Assembly: GCA_963693315.1 (NCBI GenBank) | Contig: OY856187.1 | Span: forward strand, 77,011,394 to 77,075,393 | Source of the DNA: Diogma glabrata | Lineage: Eukaryota > Arthropoda > Insecta > Diptera > Cylindrotomidae | Direction: 5' to 3' | DNA: 64,000 nt | In this document: one piece after another, positions 23,012-33,600 of the stretch | Position numbering within the stretch: the stretch's first letter is position 1 | How the letters are laid out: the number at the start of each line of letters is the position of its first letter | Notes under the pieces: model-generated | Told to the model about the DNA's origin: nothing | The model's input: the letters and a program-made list of their open reading frames with translations, nothing else | Databases searched by the model: none | Position numbers and translations under genes: made by a program

Positions 23012-23918
23012 TCAACTTGCATTTTGTAAAATCCAACTTCTAAACCATGAAACACGAGCATACGCATCAGGGAATCCACGAGCACATGGAATCACCCATG
23101 AAACGATGCCAATTAATTGACCTGATACAACAAGTGGACCACCAGAATCACCCATACAAACTCCTGTGTTACTTGGATTAGTTCCTCTTGCACAAAGTGT
23201 TGAATCAAAAATAAATCTTGCATTTTGTGAGGGTAGAACTGAACGACATTCAGCAGTCGAAAGAGTTACTTTGTTCAACCATTGAAGATTTGGGGCTGGT
23301 TCACCAGGATGCTAGAAAAAATATAAAAAGCTAGATAAATTGTTTACATTTAATATTTTATTAACATACCGCTGTCTGACCCCAACCTGAAACTTGAGCT
23401 TGAACTCCACTACCAAGTGTATTAGCTCCCAAAATGATAGCTCTTACATTAGTTGTAAATACGATACTTGATAAAGTTTGAACCACAGAAACATCATTTG
23501 AGAACAACTCAGTATTATATTGTGGATGATTTATAATACGGGAAGCGCGATAGCTTGTTCCACCACTTGAGCGACTTATTGTTCCAACAATAACTTGTGT
23601 ATTCGTAACAGTTCGAGGAACAGTACAATGAGCTGCAGATACAACCCATCGGTTCGATATAACTGAACATCCACAGTAATGAAAGTTGGTATTTGTTCTC
23701 AAAGCACATTGCCATGGAAACTGACCCAATCTTGCTGTTGCGCCTCCAATAATTCTTCCGTTCCATTCCTCATTCGGAATCACTTAAATATAGATGTTTG
23801 TAGATTTTAGAGTTTAGATTACAAAAAAAACTAACTAGAAGAATTATTGAAAAAATTTACCTCTTCCAAATGAAACTCCAACCACCGTCAAAACCAACAA
23901 AAATTTTAATCCCAGCAT
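23012..23918 (-). CDS. Chymotrypsin-like (brachyurin-type) serine protease, locus B
   Basis: Secreted S1 serine endopeptidase closely related to locus A. Exons on the minus strand: 23918-23861, 23782-23370, 23311-23012 (256 codons plus stop), introns 78 and 58 bp, phases 1 and 0. Signal peptide MLGLKFLLVLTVVGVSFG; propeptide ends EEWNGR; mature enzyme starts IIGG at residue 30. Triad: His71, Asp116 (SNDV), Ser213 (MGDSGGP). Pocket residues: Gly189, Val216, Asp226. Val216 is the elastase-like choice, so a preference for small side chains is possible (inference). Exon 3 shares long identical blocks with locus A ([20 protein letters not shown]), indicating recent duplication. No disabling change seen. 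Confidence 0.94.
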
Positions 23919-23960
23919 TTTCCGCTTAAAAATGATATCAATTATTTTTTAACTTATGCT

Positions 23961-23967
23961 TTTTATA
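23961..23967 (-). promoter_or_regulatory. TATA box of protease locus B
   Basis: TATAAAA on the minus strand, 43 bp upstream of the start codon at 23918, matching locus A in sequence and spacing. Confidence 0.7.
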
Positions 23968-23989
23968 CAAAATTTTAAAGCTTATTTTA

Positions 23990-25050
23990 ACGATGATTGC
24001 CAAGTACAAAATATAAATAGAACCACAATCAGAGTTACAAAAAAAATAAGTATTTGTATTTAATTGGTTTATAGAAAATATTACGCTAAGATAAAACAAT
24101 CGTTTGATAAGAACAATACAAGCAGATTTATAAGATAATTTCTTTTTGATTAAAGAAAATAAAAAATGGTGGAAATGATGTACGAATTTTTCTATTGGTT
24201 ATTTTAATTCTTTTAATTCAAAATCTAGTTTTGATAAATTTCTAAAACACGTTTTTGAAAATATTTCATATTTTTCCATTTGTTGAAGAACTTTTGAGTA
24301 AAGTAAAATAGTTTCAGGTGCGCACATAAAGAGGGGGTTAATCGACATGGTGCAAAATAGTGTTTTTTAGATGAAAATTGGAATAATAATAATTCAAATG
24401 TTAAAAATGTCTACCAAATCATGCTTTATAGATAAGCTATATAAACGAAATAAACGATAAGTATTCATTTCAAACTTTGTATAACAAATATGTTTAAGTT
24501 TGACCTTCTTCCTCCTAAAACCTTTTCTGTGTGCACCACTGATCAGTATTATTAATCTTTATATTGATTTTACATATCATTGTTTTTTTTTGAATTATGT
24601 AATAAATTTACATTTGAATAAACTGCTATATCAAATTGTGACAATAGAACCATATAATAATTAAGTTTTGTATATTTTTGTAATTTTTTTCTTTTGTTTG
24701 TTTTATTTCCGAAAGATGACTTATTGAAACTATTAGAAACGTATTAAAATGGTTCGCAGATGTTATCATACTGCAAATGTCATTCATTACCATTTCTTTA
24801 AAATTGTAAAATCTACGGATTGATAAATCCATACTGAAAAAGACGAGGCCCTAAAAACAATTGACAAAAGGCTATAATTGAAACTATAGGTACACATGGC
24901 ATCTTTGTGTATCTATAAATAAACAACAAAGGTTAAAAAAATTCGTCTTACAATACAACACTTTCTTTAATCCTTATTAGTTGAGCTATAGAATATAGAA
25001 TATATTGATCAACTTTACGACCGCAAATGAAACCATAAAGTACTCATTAT
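23990..25050. other. Intergenic stretch, nothing recognised
   Basis: AT-rich, without a supported gene. The minus frame 24626-24832 has no known motif. Confidence 0.5.
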
Positions 25051-25053
25051 AGA

Positions 25054-25196
25054 TAAAACAATTCGTCTTGTACACTTCAAAACATATTTTTTTTTTAGCT
25101 TAGAAACAATTATCCCATAGGAAGGACTCTTAGAGTTCGGACATATTAGGATATTTAATTTAAAAAATTTTGAAGTGTAAAAGACGAATTGTTTTA
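25054..25196. mobile_element. Short MITE (~143 bp)
   Basis: Inverted ends TAAAACAATTCGTCTT and AAGACGAATTGTTTTA, continuing inward as ACACTTCAAAA / TTTTGAAGTGT. No coding capacity. Confidence 0.75.
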
Positions 25197-25449
25197 ATCT
25201 TTTATCATTATCACTTAAAGTAGTTCATTCAACAAGTTTAATAATTTCTATAAGTCATCACTTTATTTTTTTATTGATTTTTACACATTTTTTTTCATCA
25301 TATAGAAATAAAATAAGATATTAAAATTAAATCACTAAGTTCGGATTGGTTTTTGTGAACAATTAAGCTTAAGTACATATTGGAAATCACTTGAATTTTG
25401 CAATACGAAATAACTTTTCATTTTCTCTAAAATTCCTTTAGAAAAAATT

Positions 25450-25610
25450 TTGTTGTGTTTCGTGTCAGGATTCGAACTACATTCATCAGAGACACATTGT
25501 TCAAATCCCGTGTGTCTTACACAACTTAGCCAAAGCGGCGATGACGAAACATATTTTAATTTTGATGTTCAGATAATTTCTAAAAAATACCAAATATATC
25601 ACTAAGTGTT
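25450..25610 (-). mobile_element. tRNA-related SINE copy, best preserved
   Basis: Read on the minus strand: AGAAATTATCTGAACAT, then ATATGTTTCGT. A canonical box A follows (TTTGGCTAAGTTG, about 25536-25524), then GTCTCTGATGAATG and a canonical box B (AGTTCGAATCCTGAC, about 25482-25468), ending CGAAACACAACAAAA. A- and B-box sequence and spacing fit an internal Pol III promoter. Two related copies lie at 17.2 and 18.6 kb. Confidence 0.72.
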
Positions 25611-26023
25611 TTACCTTTGCAAAAAAATTTTAAGTAGAATTAAAATATTTTTCTTTTATCACCATACCTATTTTCCTCTTTTCCTTGATTTTAAAACGTA
25701 ATAAAAAAATACAGATTAAACCAAACAAGTACAACAAAATCCATCTGTTAAAAGAATTTAAAATCTACATTTACGCAAAAAGTTTCAACAACAAAAAGCT
25801 AATACAAAATTCACAAAAAACTGAAATTCAAAAAAATACCAACGGACAACATCAAGCAGACAACACATGCAACAAAACGAAGACAAACAACACAAAAAAA
25901 AATAAATGCAAAAATTACCAACAAAAAACATTTAATAATTTTTAAGCAGACAACACATGTTCGAATTTTGCTTTTCATTTCTCATTTACGTTTGAATTTT
26001 TTTTCAAGATATTTTCTTTTTTT
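25611..26023. other. Low-complexity A- and T-rich stretch
   Basis: The Lys/Asn-rich plus-strand frame 25685-25945 reflects A-rich composition (AAC/AAA codons) rather than a recognisable protein. Confidence 0.5.
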
Positions 26024-26118
26024 ATCAAAATATTTTCCACATTTTTTTTATCAAAATATTTTCCACATTTTTTTTATCAAAATATTTTCCACATTTTTTT
26101 TATCAAAATATTTTTTAT
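26024..26118. repeat. 26-bp minisatellite, ~3.5 copies
   Basis: ATCAAAATATTTTCCACATT recurs at 26024, 26050, 26076 and 26102, exactly 26 bp apart; the last copy is degenerate. Confidence 0.92.
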
Positions 26119-27102
26119 TTTTTTTTCTCACACAAATTTTTCATAAGATTTTTTTTGATCTGTCAATCAAAACAATGGGACAATTTACCTTTTTCATCTT
26201 TCACTTTTGCTCTCGTCCCATTCGCAAACCAACTGGGGGTGCAATAATATTTCTCACCATTGAGTATATATCTATTTTTAGAAACAAAACTTTTTTAAAA
26301 TCCTTCCCGCGGTATTCTAGATTTCGTCATTTGTGACGAACGGAATGTCGCAACATTATTTATGTTATTGTGGGAATTTGATCTAATTTTTAGTTAGTAT
26401 GATCGGTTGAATCAACACGGGGTTGAGAAGTTGGATCCGACGCAATCTAAGGGTGCATGCAACTTTTATCTAATATGTGGTGGGACTTACTTGGAATTAC
26501 TTCTTGAACACACTTGGATCCGCTCGCTTGGCAGGCAGTTCTCCGATTACTTTCTGTTAGTGATATCACTTGCAAAAAATGCCATGTCTGCATTTTCCCA
26601 AAATATGTCATAATCTAACAAATCTTTCTATATATGACTGATAAATATAATTTGATATATACGTTGATCTACTTCGGCGGCACGTATCGACTTCTCAACC
26701 AAAAATAGCTAACTACTCAGCCTTGGTATATGATGTTCTACCTTGGCCAAAAATTGATTATTTTTGGCCCAGCAACCAAATTCAATACATAATTGACATA
26801 AAATGAACCAAAACCAAAACTGTCATTTTTAATCCGATTGGAGAAAAAAAAATAACAAAAATAACATGGGTTACTACAATATAAATATGAATAGATAGTT
26901 TAAAAAATATTGAATCAAAAATATTGCTACATGGGCACATTTTGTTGTTTAATTTGAAAGTTGTCATCTTGACTCCTTCGGAACATCCATCAATCGTAAT
27001 CAGTTCGGGATACATAAACACACTAAAGCGATCCGGTTACTCAATTCTTCGAATTATATGGTCTTCACATGTTCTACTACTTGTATATATAAAAAAATCA
27101 AA
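26119..27102. other. Intergenic stretch, nothing recognised
   Basis: Short frames (26407-26613 plus, 26782-27021 minus, 26924-27121 plus) lack recognisable motifs; likely old repeat DNA. Confidence 0.45.
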
Positions 27103-27330
27103 ACAACTTTGCTACCTGTAATCTCTAAAGTTAACAAAATTTTAATTATCCACTTCATTTCGGCAATAATCGTACATCAAAGTTGTGATTTTGAAAAAAA
27201 TCAAAATAAATGTATGATTAGATAACTCGTGGTAATTAAGTTTTAAAGAATTAAAAACATATAAAGCAATCTAATCAGTAAGTTTCTTGCTAAACAAGTA
27301 CTATAGCCAAGACTTTTACTATAGTTTATT
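27103..27330. repeat. Dispersed repeat, same orientation as 61495-61705
   Basis: Shared blocks in the same order: TTTGCTACCTGTAATCTCTA, TTGTGATTTTGAAAA, ATCAGTAAGTTTCTTG, ACTTTTACTAT. About 75-80% similar by eye. Probably two copies of an unnamed transposable element. Confidence 0.8.
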
Positions 27331-27754
27331 GATTTGAATTAACAGTGATTAGTGTTTAATTAATTGGTTTTTTGGTTCGTTTAACAGATATCCATAGATT
27401 TTTCATTATCTTGGACAGAACAAATAATAGTAAATTTAATCAAAGTTGTAGTTTTATGAATGAAAATTCAATTCACCGTTTTCACAAAGTACATACTAAT
27501 AGACGAGGGATTAGCGTACAAAAGTAAGTACTTACTTTCGAAAACCTGTATAGTTAAACAGATTTGAATGCGGTTTTTTGCATTCGATTTAGATTGTCAA
27601 TTATAAAATTTGTTTGGTATTTTGCCAACCTAGTTAGGCTTTTTTGCATTTCTGCAGCTAAAAATTGCATTTTTGTAAGTGCATTTCTTAGAATAATAAA
27701 AACAAATTATAATCCGGTAAATAATAGCCGAAACGAGCCCAAATTCATTATTCA

Positions 27755-28150
27755 GGGGTTTTTGGGATCGCTGATCACGAATATGATGTCTAAAAAGTCA
27801 TACCGTGGACCTGGAGGTCAGGGAGCCCTTACTATACAGCTTCTCCTTGACTTTTGTCAAACTTTTCTATACAAAAGATCCAATATTTATTATTAAGGGG
27901 TTTTCGGGATCGCTGATCATCATTATGATATTTAAAAATGTACCTGACGTACCTGGGGATCATAGCGACCCGATTATGAAGATCATCTCCTGGAGTTTTC
28001 TTTAAATTTCTTATCAAAAGCATTAAAAATCTTTACTTCGGGGTTTTCGAGATCGCTGATCACGAATATGAGGTTTAAAAATTCACCTAACGCACCTGGG
28101 GATATCAATGACTCGATAATGTAGATCATCTACTGGAGTTTGGTAAAAAA
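27755..28150. repeat. Degenerate ~142-bp tandem repeat, 3 copies
   Basis: GGGGTTTTCGGGATCGCTGA-like motif at 27755, 27897 and 28040, followed in each copy by ACGAATATGA, ACCTGGGG and a GATCATCTCCTGGAG-like tail. Short plus- and minus-strand frames here are by-products of the repeat. Confidence 0.85.
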
Positions 28151-28159
28151 TTGACTGTA

Positions 28160-28639
28160 AACATAATTTAAGTTTCTAGGATTTTTTTATTGTCACTTGC
28201 TTCGTTTACACTGTTTTTTTGTGTGATTTAAACTGCATGAGATACAGATAAATCTATAATGTCTCGCTCTAGCATTATTATAATCAAGCCAGTTGAATGT
28301 AGTACGAAAATTTATTATTTCCACATCACATTTGAGTTCTAGTAGCAGCATCACACTTCCTATGGTACTAACGAACAGGAGAAGAAGGTTTTAATGATGC
28401 ATTCTAAGTAACCATTATATATTTTTTCATTTGGTAATTTTGCACAAATTCATCTGAATGAGAAATAATATGGTATTCGGTACCATTTTCCTTACACAGG
28501 TAAACAAAGACTATGACGCAACACATGTCTCAAAGCTAGTAAATATAGTTAAGGAAAATCCATTATTTTGCCTTAAACGGAGTTAATTTTTACATACATT
28601 GATAAAGATTAGATGAGATAGAGGTGGATAGTGAGCACG
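28160..28639. other. Intergenic stretch, nothing recognised
   Basis: No gene or structured repeat seen. Confidence 0.45.
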
Positions 28640-28990
28640 AGGTGGAACTTGCCTTAGCACACAGAGTCTACGGTCCATAGTGCCGTGTCTGAGTCTGGTA
28701 TTATAACAACTATTCCACAAAGTTTTATCTCTGATTGATGAAATCTAAAGCCTTAATCTAAGTTTGAGTCTGCCGGCTTCTGCAGTGTTAGAGCCGAAAA
28801 TTACACACCTATAGTTGCCAGAGTCCTTCTCCTCCTTAAGACAACACCCACAGATTAGATTTTCACTAAGTTCAATGCTAAAGAGGCGTGTTTTTAGATG
28901 TTCATTTCCTGTAGACTGAATATTTCAAGACCGCTCCAGCCTTTGCAAGTCCATCCGCTTTTATATTGGTCGAAATGCTGAAACTTAGGA
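28640..28990 (-). pseudogene. Non-LTR RNase H C-terminal relic
   Basis: On the minus strand near 28965-28915 the frame reads NIKADGLAKAGA, the conserved (G)NE.ADELAKAGA end of the RNase H domain in jockey/R1-type elements. Further downstream (28860-28810) remains of a Cys-containing tail (NLWVLS, LKEEKDSGN across frames) follow. Multiple stops; no RT or endonuclease is present. A different insertion from the plus-strand relics at 22 kb and 34-36 kb. Confidence 0.6.
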
Positions 28991-29208
28991 CTTTTCACGT
29001 TTGGTATAGATGCCTAAGGCATCTATATATCCGAGGGATTTATAAATTTTTACTATTAAATGAATTTACGGAAAAAGTTACGGACTCATGCACTAAGAAA
29101 ACATCTGTAACTCAACACTAATAATTTAACATATAAGACCATGATGGTGTAAAGCATTTCAAACAGAATTTAATGAGTTTAAACAAATTTAGTATATGTA
29201 AATGTAAT

Positions 29209-30007
29209 ATATACAGGGTGAGTTTTTTAAAAAATGCCAGGCTTTTATCTCGAGAACCATGCTAGATGGGACAAAATAACCCAAGATGATATTTGTTGAG
29301 CGTCGAGGGGGACGTCCAATGGTAATATTGAATGACCTTGAAACTCATAAGTATTGGAGATATATGCCAAAATAGGTTTTTTTTAAATTAGAACCTATAC
29401 ATTTAATATTTTTTTTTAATTAAGTAAATCAAACTACACACTTTTTGTCTACAAAATTTTTTTGTAAAGTGTACGATTTTGTAGATATGATGAAAATTGA
29501 TTTGCCCTAAAGCAAACGTGTCTTCGCTAAGTTCTTCAGAAAAAAAATAAAATTTCAATAAATCAAAAAAAAACAACGAAAATCAATTTCACGCAGTAGA
29601 CCACGATGCAATAATATTTAAATTAATGAATGATTTTCTTTGTTTTTTTTTAATTTATCGAAATTTAATTTTTTTGCTGAAGAACTTAGCGAAGACACGT
29701 TTGCTTTAGTGCAAATCAATTTTCATCATATCTACAAAATCGTACACTTTACAAAAAAATTTTGTAGACAAAAAGTGTGTAGTTTGATTTACTTAATTAA
29801 AAAAAAATATTAAATGTATAGGTTCTAATTTAAAAAAAACCTATTTTGGCATATATCTCCAATACTTATGAGTTTCAAGGTCATTCAATATTACCATTGG
29901 ACGTCCCCCTCGACGCTCAACAAATATCATCTTGGGTTATTTTGTCCCATCTAGCATGGTTCTTGAGATAAAAGCCTGGCATTTTTTAAAAAACTCACCC
30001 TGTATAT
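29209..30007. mobile_element. ~0.8-kb near-perfect palindrome (hairpin element 1)
   Basis: The left arm starts TACAGGGTGAGTTTTTTAAA and is repeated in reverse complement on the right, ending CTCACCCTGTA. Arms of roughly 380 bp are nearly identical, around a ~35-bp centre near 29610. TA on both sides fits a TA target duplication of a mariner-like foldback or MITE. There is no coding content. A transcript would fold into a very long hairpin. Confidence 0.92.
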
Positions 30008-30768
30008 TAGACTGGTCGTTAAAAACTAAATTTTGCGAGACGCCCCCTAGAAAAATTCTTTGTGGTCAAAAAACCACAACGGCATTATTTTTTTTTTTTT
30101 TTAAATCAAAAGAACACGTGCCGCAAAATCGTCGAAGTTTATTTTTTGATAAAATTGTTAATATCTCATAAAATATGCAGATGTCAAAAAAAATCACACA
30201 ATCTTTTTTGTAGGAAATTTAATTTTCTACAAAAAAGGTCCAAGTCATTTTTTTCCTAAAACCTATATTTCTGATGATATTTTGAAATAAAACTTGAAAT
30301 TCTTCGAAACTCGTAAAACCAAATGATGAAAATTTCGACGAAAAAGTACTAATTTTGATTGTTTTTGTCACGATTATTTTTTTATACATTTCATTCTATA
30401 GCATAGGAAGAAAATTAGGACTTTTTCGTCATCTTTATTTTTGTTTTTTAAAAATTACGAAAACTTACAAGTTCATTTTCAAAATATCATGAGAACTATA
30501 CGTTTTCGGGAAAAAATGACTTGGACCTTTTTTGTAGAGAATTAAATTTCCTACAAAAATGGTTATAAGATTTTTTTTGACATCTGCATATTTTATGAGA
30601 TATTTGAAAATATCTACGAATTTTTCAAAAAATCAACTTCGACGATTTTGCGGCACGTGTTCTTTTGATTTAAAAAAAAAAAAAATAGTGCCGTTGTGGT
30701 TTTTTGACCACAAAGAATTTTTCTAGGGGGCGTCTCGCAAAATTTAGTTTTTAACGACCAGTCTAATA
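30005..30768. mobile_element. ~0.76-kb palindrome (hairpin element 2), abutting element 1
   Basis: The left arm TTAGACTGGTCGTTAAAAAC continues GCGAGACGCCCCCTAG and is mirrored on the right (CTAGGGGGCGTCTCGC, then CCAGTCTAA). Arms are about 380 bp, with more mismatches near the centre (about 30385). It is flanked by TA and directly adjoins element 1, from which its sequence differs. Confidence 0.92.
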
Positions 30769-30770
30769 TA

Positions 30771-31230
30771 TATATAAAATGACTTTACTTGTTAATGTTG
30801 ATAGTTGTTTTAATTCCCCAAAGTTGTTGTTTGAGATAGTTGCTCTGATAAGCCAAAAAGGTCCAGTTATTTATGCATATACTTCACTCACTGTAGAAAT
30901 ATTATCAGTGACCTCCTGCAGTGCTTTACCTTTTTCACACAAAAAGCACCAGTATATGTTACGGCATTCGATTATCTGATATCATGCTGATTTTCTTTTT
31001 GAATATGTCGGAATGTGCCTTTTCAACCTTTTATCAAGAACACGGCTGACAAAAAAAGAAATTCAAATATGCAATGACGCATTTAAAAAAACATATATAC
31101 TTTTCTCCTTTTAGGTAGATTTCATATAAAAATCTACCTATTGCAATGGGCTTCATCTCGGAATTTCGGAAAAATTTTGATGCCAAACGACTATTTGTGA
31201 TAAGCGTAGATGGAAAAACAAAAAAAAAAA

Positions 31231-31234
<4 letters not shown>
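30771..31234. other. Intergenic stretch, nothing recognised
   Basis: No supported gene; ends in a poly-A tract that runs into the AT microsatellite. Confidence 0.45.

Positions 31235-31311
<77 letters not shown>
31235..31311. repeat. (TA)n microsatellite
   Basis: About 38 uninterrupted TA units. The Tyr/Ile-repeat reading frame across it is an artefact. Confidence 0.97.
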
Positions 31312-31312
<1 letters not shown>

Positions 31313-32400
31313 CGATATGAGGTATAACGGAATTTAGCGGCACTCTCACGGTCGCATTTTTCGACCTACACCAAAATAATTTTCTGTGTATGTTTCGGCA
31401 AATAATGTCTTGGACAAGTTCGTGAACTGGCCATATCCGGGTACCGGTTAAGCGGCTAGAGCCTAAAAAGTCGAATAATCTAGGGCGCTATAACTTCCGT
31501 TTGAATAATAATATTTTAATAAAATTTAAAAATATTGAATATTTGAACCTTTTTTTATCATTTTTATCCAGATGACTACTTTGGCGTTTCAGGTTCCTCA
31601 AAAATCAGCTGTTTTAAAAATTTACTAAACTTTGCTGCCCTTGATCTAGCTGAAATGGCCAAGCTTATAGTTGAAAACTTTTTTTCACGTATTTAAAATA
31701 TAAATCTTTCCAAAATTTTCAAAAATAATAGTTTAAGTCTAACGGTTGAGACCCTACGGCTGTTGAAATTAAAACAAACGCAAAAGGCAATGCTTTCATC
31801 ATGTTTCAGTTTATGTTATTTAAATTCATCTTAGCTTTTAAACATACTTTTCAACTATAGCCTCAAAAAATTTCAGCTTTCTAACCCAAAATGTTCCATT
31901 TTTATAAGCATTATAATGCAACCCTTACAAGAAAAATATCAACCCATTTAATACCATAGAAAAATTATCAAAATCTCTTTTGTTTTTATTTTTTTTACTA
32001 AGTAACCGTTTCGAAAAAGATTAAATAAGAACAAAAAAACACAACAACAAAAGATGATTTTGAAATAAAATTGTTTGATAATGTTTGATTATAAATTATG
32101 TGTGATGGTATAATTGTAGTTGTGACGTAGTTCATTTGATCTTTGGTGGATTTAATATGTTATTAAAAGTAGTTTAAACCAACTTAAATAAAACTGTTCC
32201 GAAATTGTATTGATGGCGTTAGTTCGGATAATGTATTTAATTTGGTTCGATAATTTTTTTGAATTATTCTGTTTCTACTTATATTTTTTATTTAAACTAA
32301 TCTGACTTATCTAATTTTATTTGAACACAAAACCGTCTGACCCCGAAATCTACCTATTTCTAGCGGATATACCTGCCGCTGGGATTTTTCTTATGTTATC
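31311..32400. mobile_element. Dispersed element, inverted relative to 62140-62770
   Basis: The left part (GATATGAGGTATAACGGAAT then TAGCGGCACTCTCACGGTCG) and right part (CCCGAAATCTACCTATTTCT then AGCGGATATACCTGCCGCT) both occur in reverse complement near 62.75 and 62.15 kb, in the same relative order. This copy is ~1.1 kb, the other ~0.63 kb, so one carries an indel. A (TA)n tract abuts the same end of both copies. Noncoding; family unknown. Confidence 0.82.
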
Positions 32401-33600
32401 ATTTTATTCATTCATTTTATTTTGCAGGCATTTCAACCAACATGAAGGACAAGAAGCCCTATCAAAACTATTTTCACTTATAAACCTTTTTTTCGTTCAT
32501 CAAGATAAGATATTTATAAAAATTTTTTCTGTAAACTCAACACAACATTTATTGATAATAACTTATAAAAAACAGCAAAATAATTTTTTGCATATTCTTT
32601 TTAAATTTTATTTCACAAAAATAGAAAAACTGATTTACATATTATATAGATAGACAAACACCACATATATTTTCTTTTTTTTGGCTTGTTATATAATTTT
32701 TTTTTATAACAATTTGTTTGAACATTATTATTCTAAATTTAATTTACAACTCAACAAAGTTCATAAATATTTTAAGTATTTATAATATTAAAAATAAAGT
32801 AAAAATGAGAATGATTGTTTGTTGATCATTGAACTCTCCTGTTTTCGTTTTATTTAGCAAAGAGATAAAATATAACAATTAAAATTCGAAATATTTGAGA
32901 GAAAACTCAAACATATAAAAAAACTATTATGCCTTTGATGTTTTTTTACAGGAAGTCCGAAGATTATGTATACTGATTGTTTGGTTAATGGAAAAATGTA
33001 ATGTAGCCGTCCCGTACAATCTGTCAAGTATGTGACCATAACCGAATGTTTTCCTCTTTTTACTCTCGTTTCATTTACATGTAGTCTGTAGACAACCCTT
33101 TTAGCTATGTACTCTACGTGCAGATGAAGAAAGGCCAGACTCATCATAGCACTTCAAGAGAGTGTTGGTGTAGTACGCATTTAGTCACTAATGCCTACAC
33201 ATGCCATTTTCTTTGGCCACCGAATAAAAATTCAAAGACAAATGTTGGTCTAATTATTGCTGTGTAGATTCACAGGATAATTTTAAGGTTAAGAATCCTC
33301 AACAACGTCTAAAGGATCGACGGCATTGCCAAAAAGAGACGACAGATTTATAATGTTTTTTTATTAAATGAGGATTCAAATTTGACTTTTTGTCAAAAAT
33401 ATTGCTTGTAAACTTAACCATATCGGGTCAACCTAACTGCATACTGAATAAAGGTGGTGTTGCACGCACTTTTGTCGAATTCATAAATAAGACCACCTGT
33501 AATTTGGAAAGATGGACCAATAATAGTTTCTGGACACCACTTTTCAACCAACTTCAGTGAATTTTGTATCAGATCCACCAGAGACGTACGTTGAAGGCTT
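32401..33600. other. Intergenic stretch, nothing recognised
   Basis: AT-rich. Minus frame 32854-33147 (97 codons) has no known motif. Confidence 0.45.

Noticed and set aside
25460..25545. Functional tRNA gene (minus strand)
   Set aside because: Boxes A and B are good, but there is no acceptor-stem pairing or complete cloverleaf, and related copies occur elsewhere; a SINE fits better.
26024..26118. CRISPR-like array of regular 26-bp units
   Set aside because: The units are contiguous with no unique spacers, T-rich, and in a eukaryotic genome; it is a minisatellite.
27564..28023. Overlapping frames of 60-110 codons on both strands
   Set aside because: They arise from the ~142-bp tandem repeat, whose units are open in several frames.
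31146..31337. 63-codon frame with a long Tyr-Ile repeat
   Set aside because: It is a translation of the (TA)n microsatellite.
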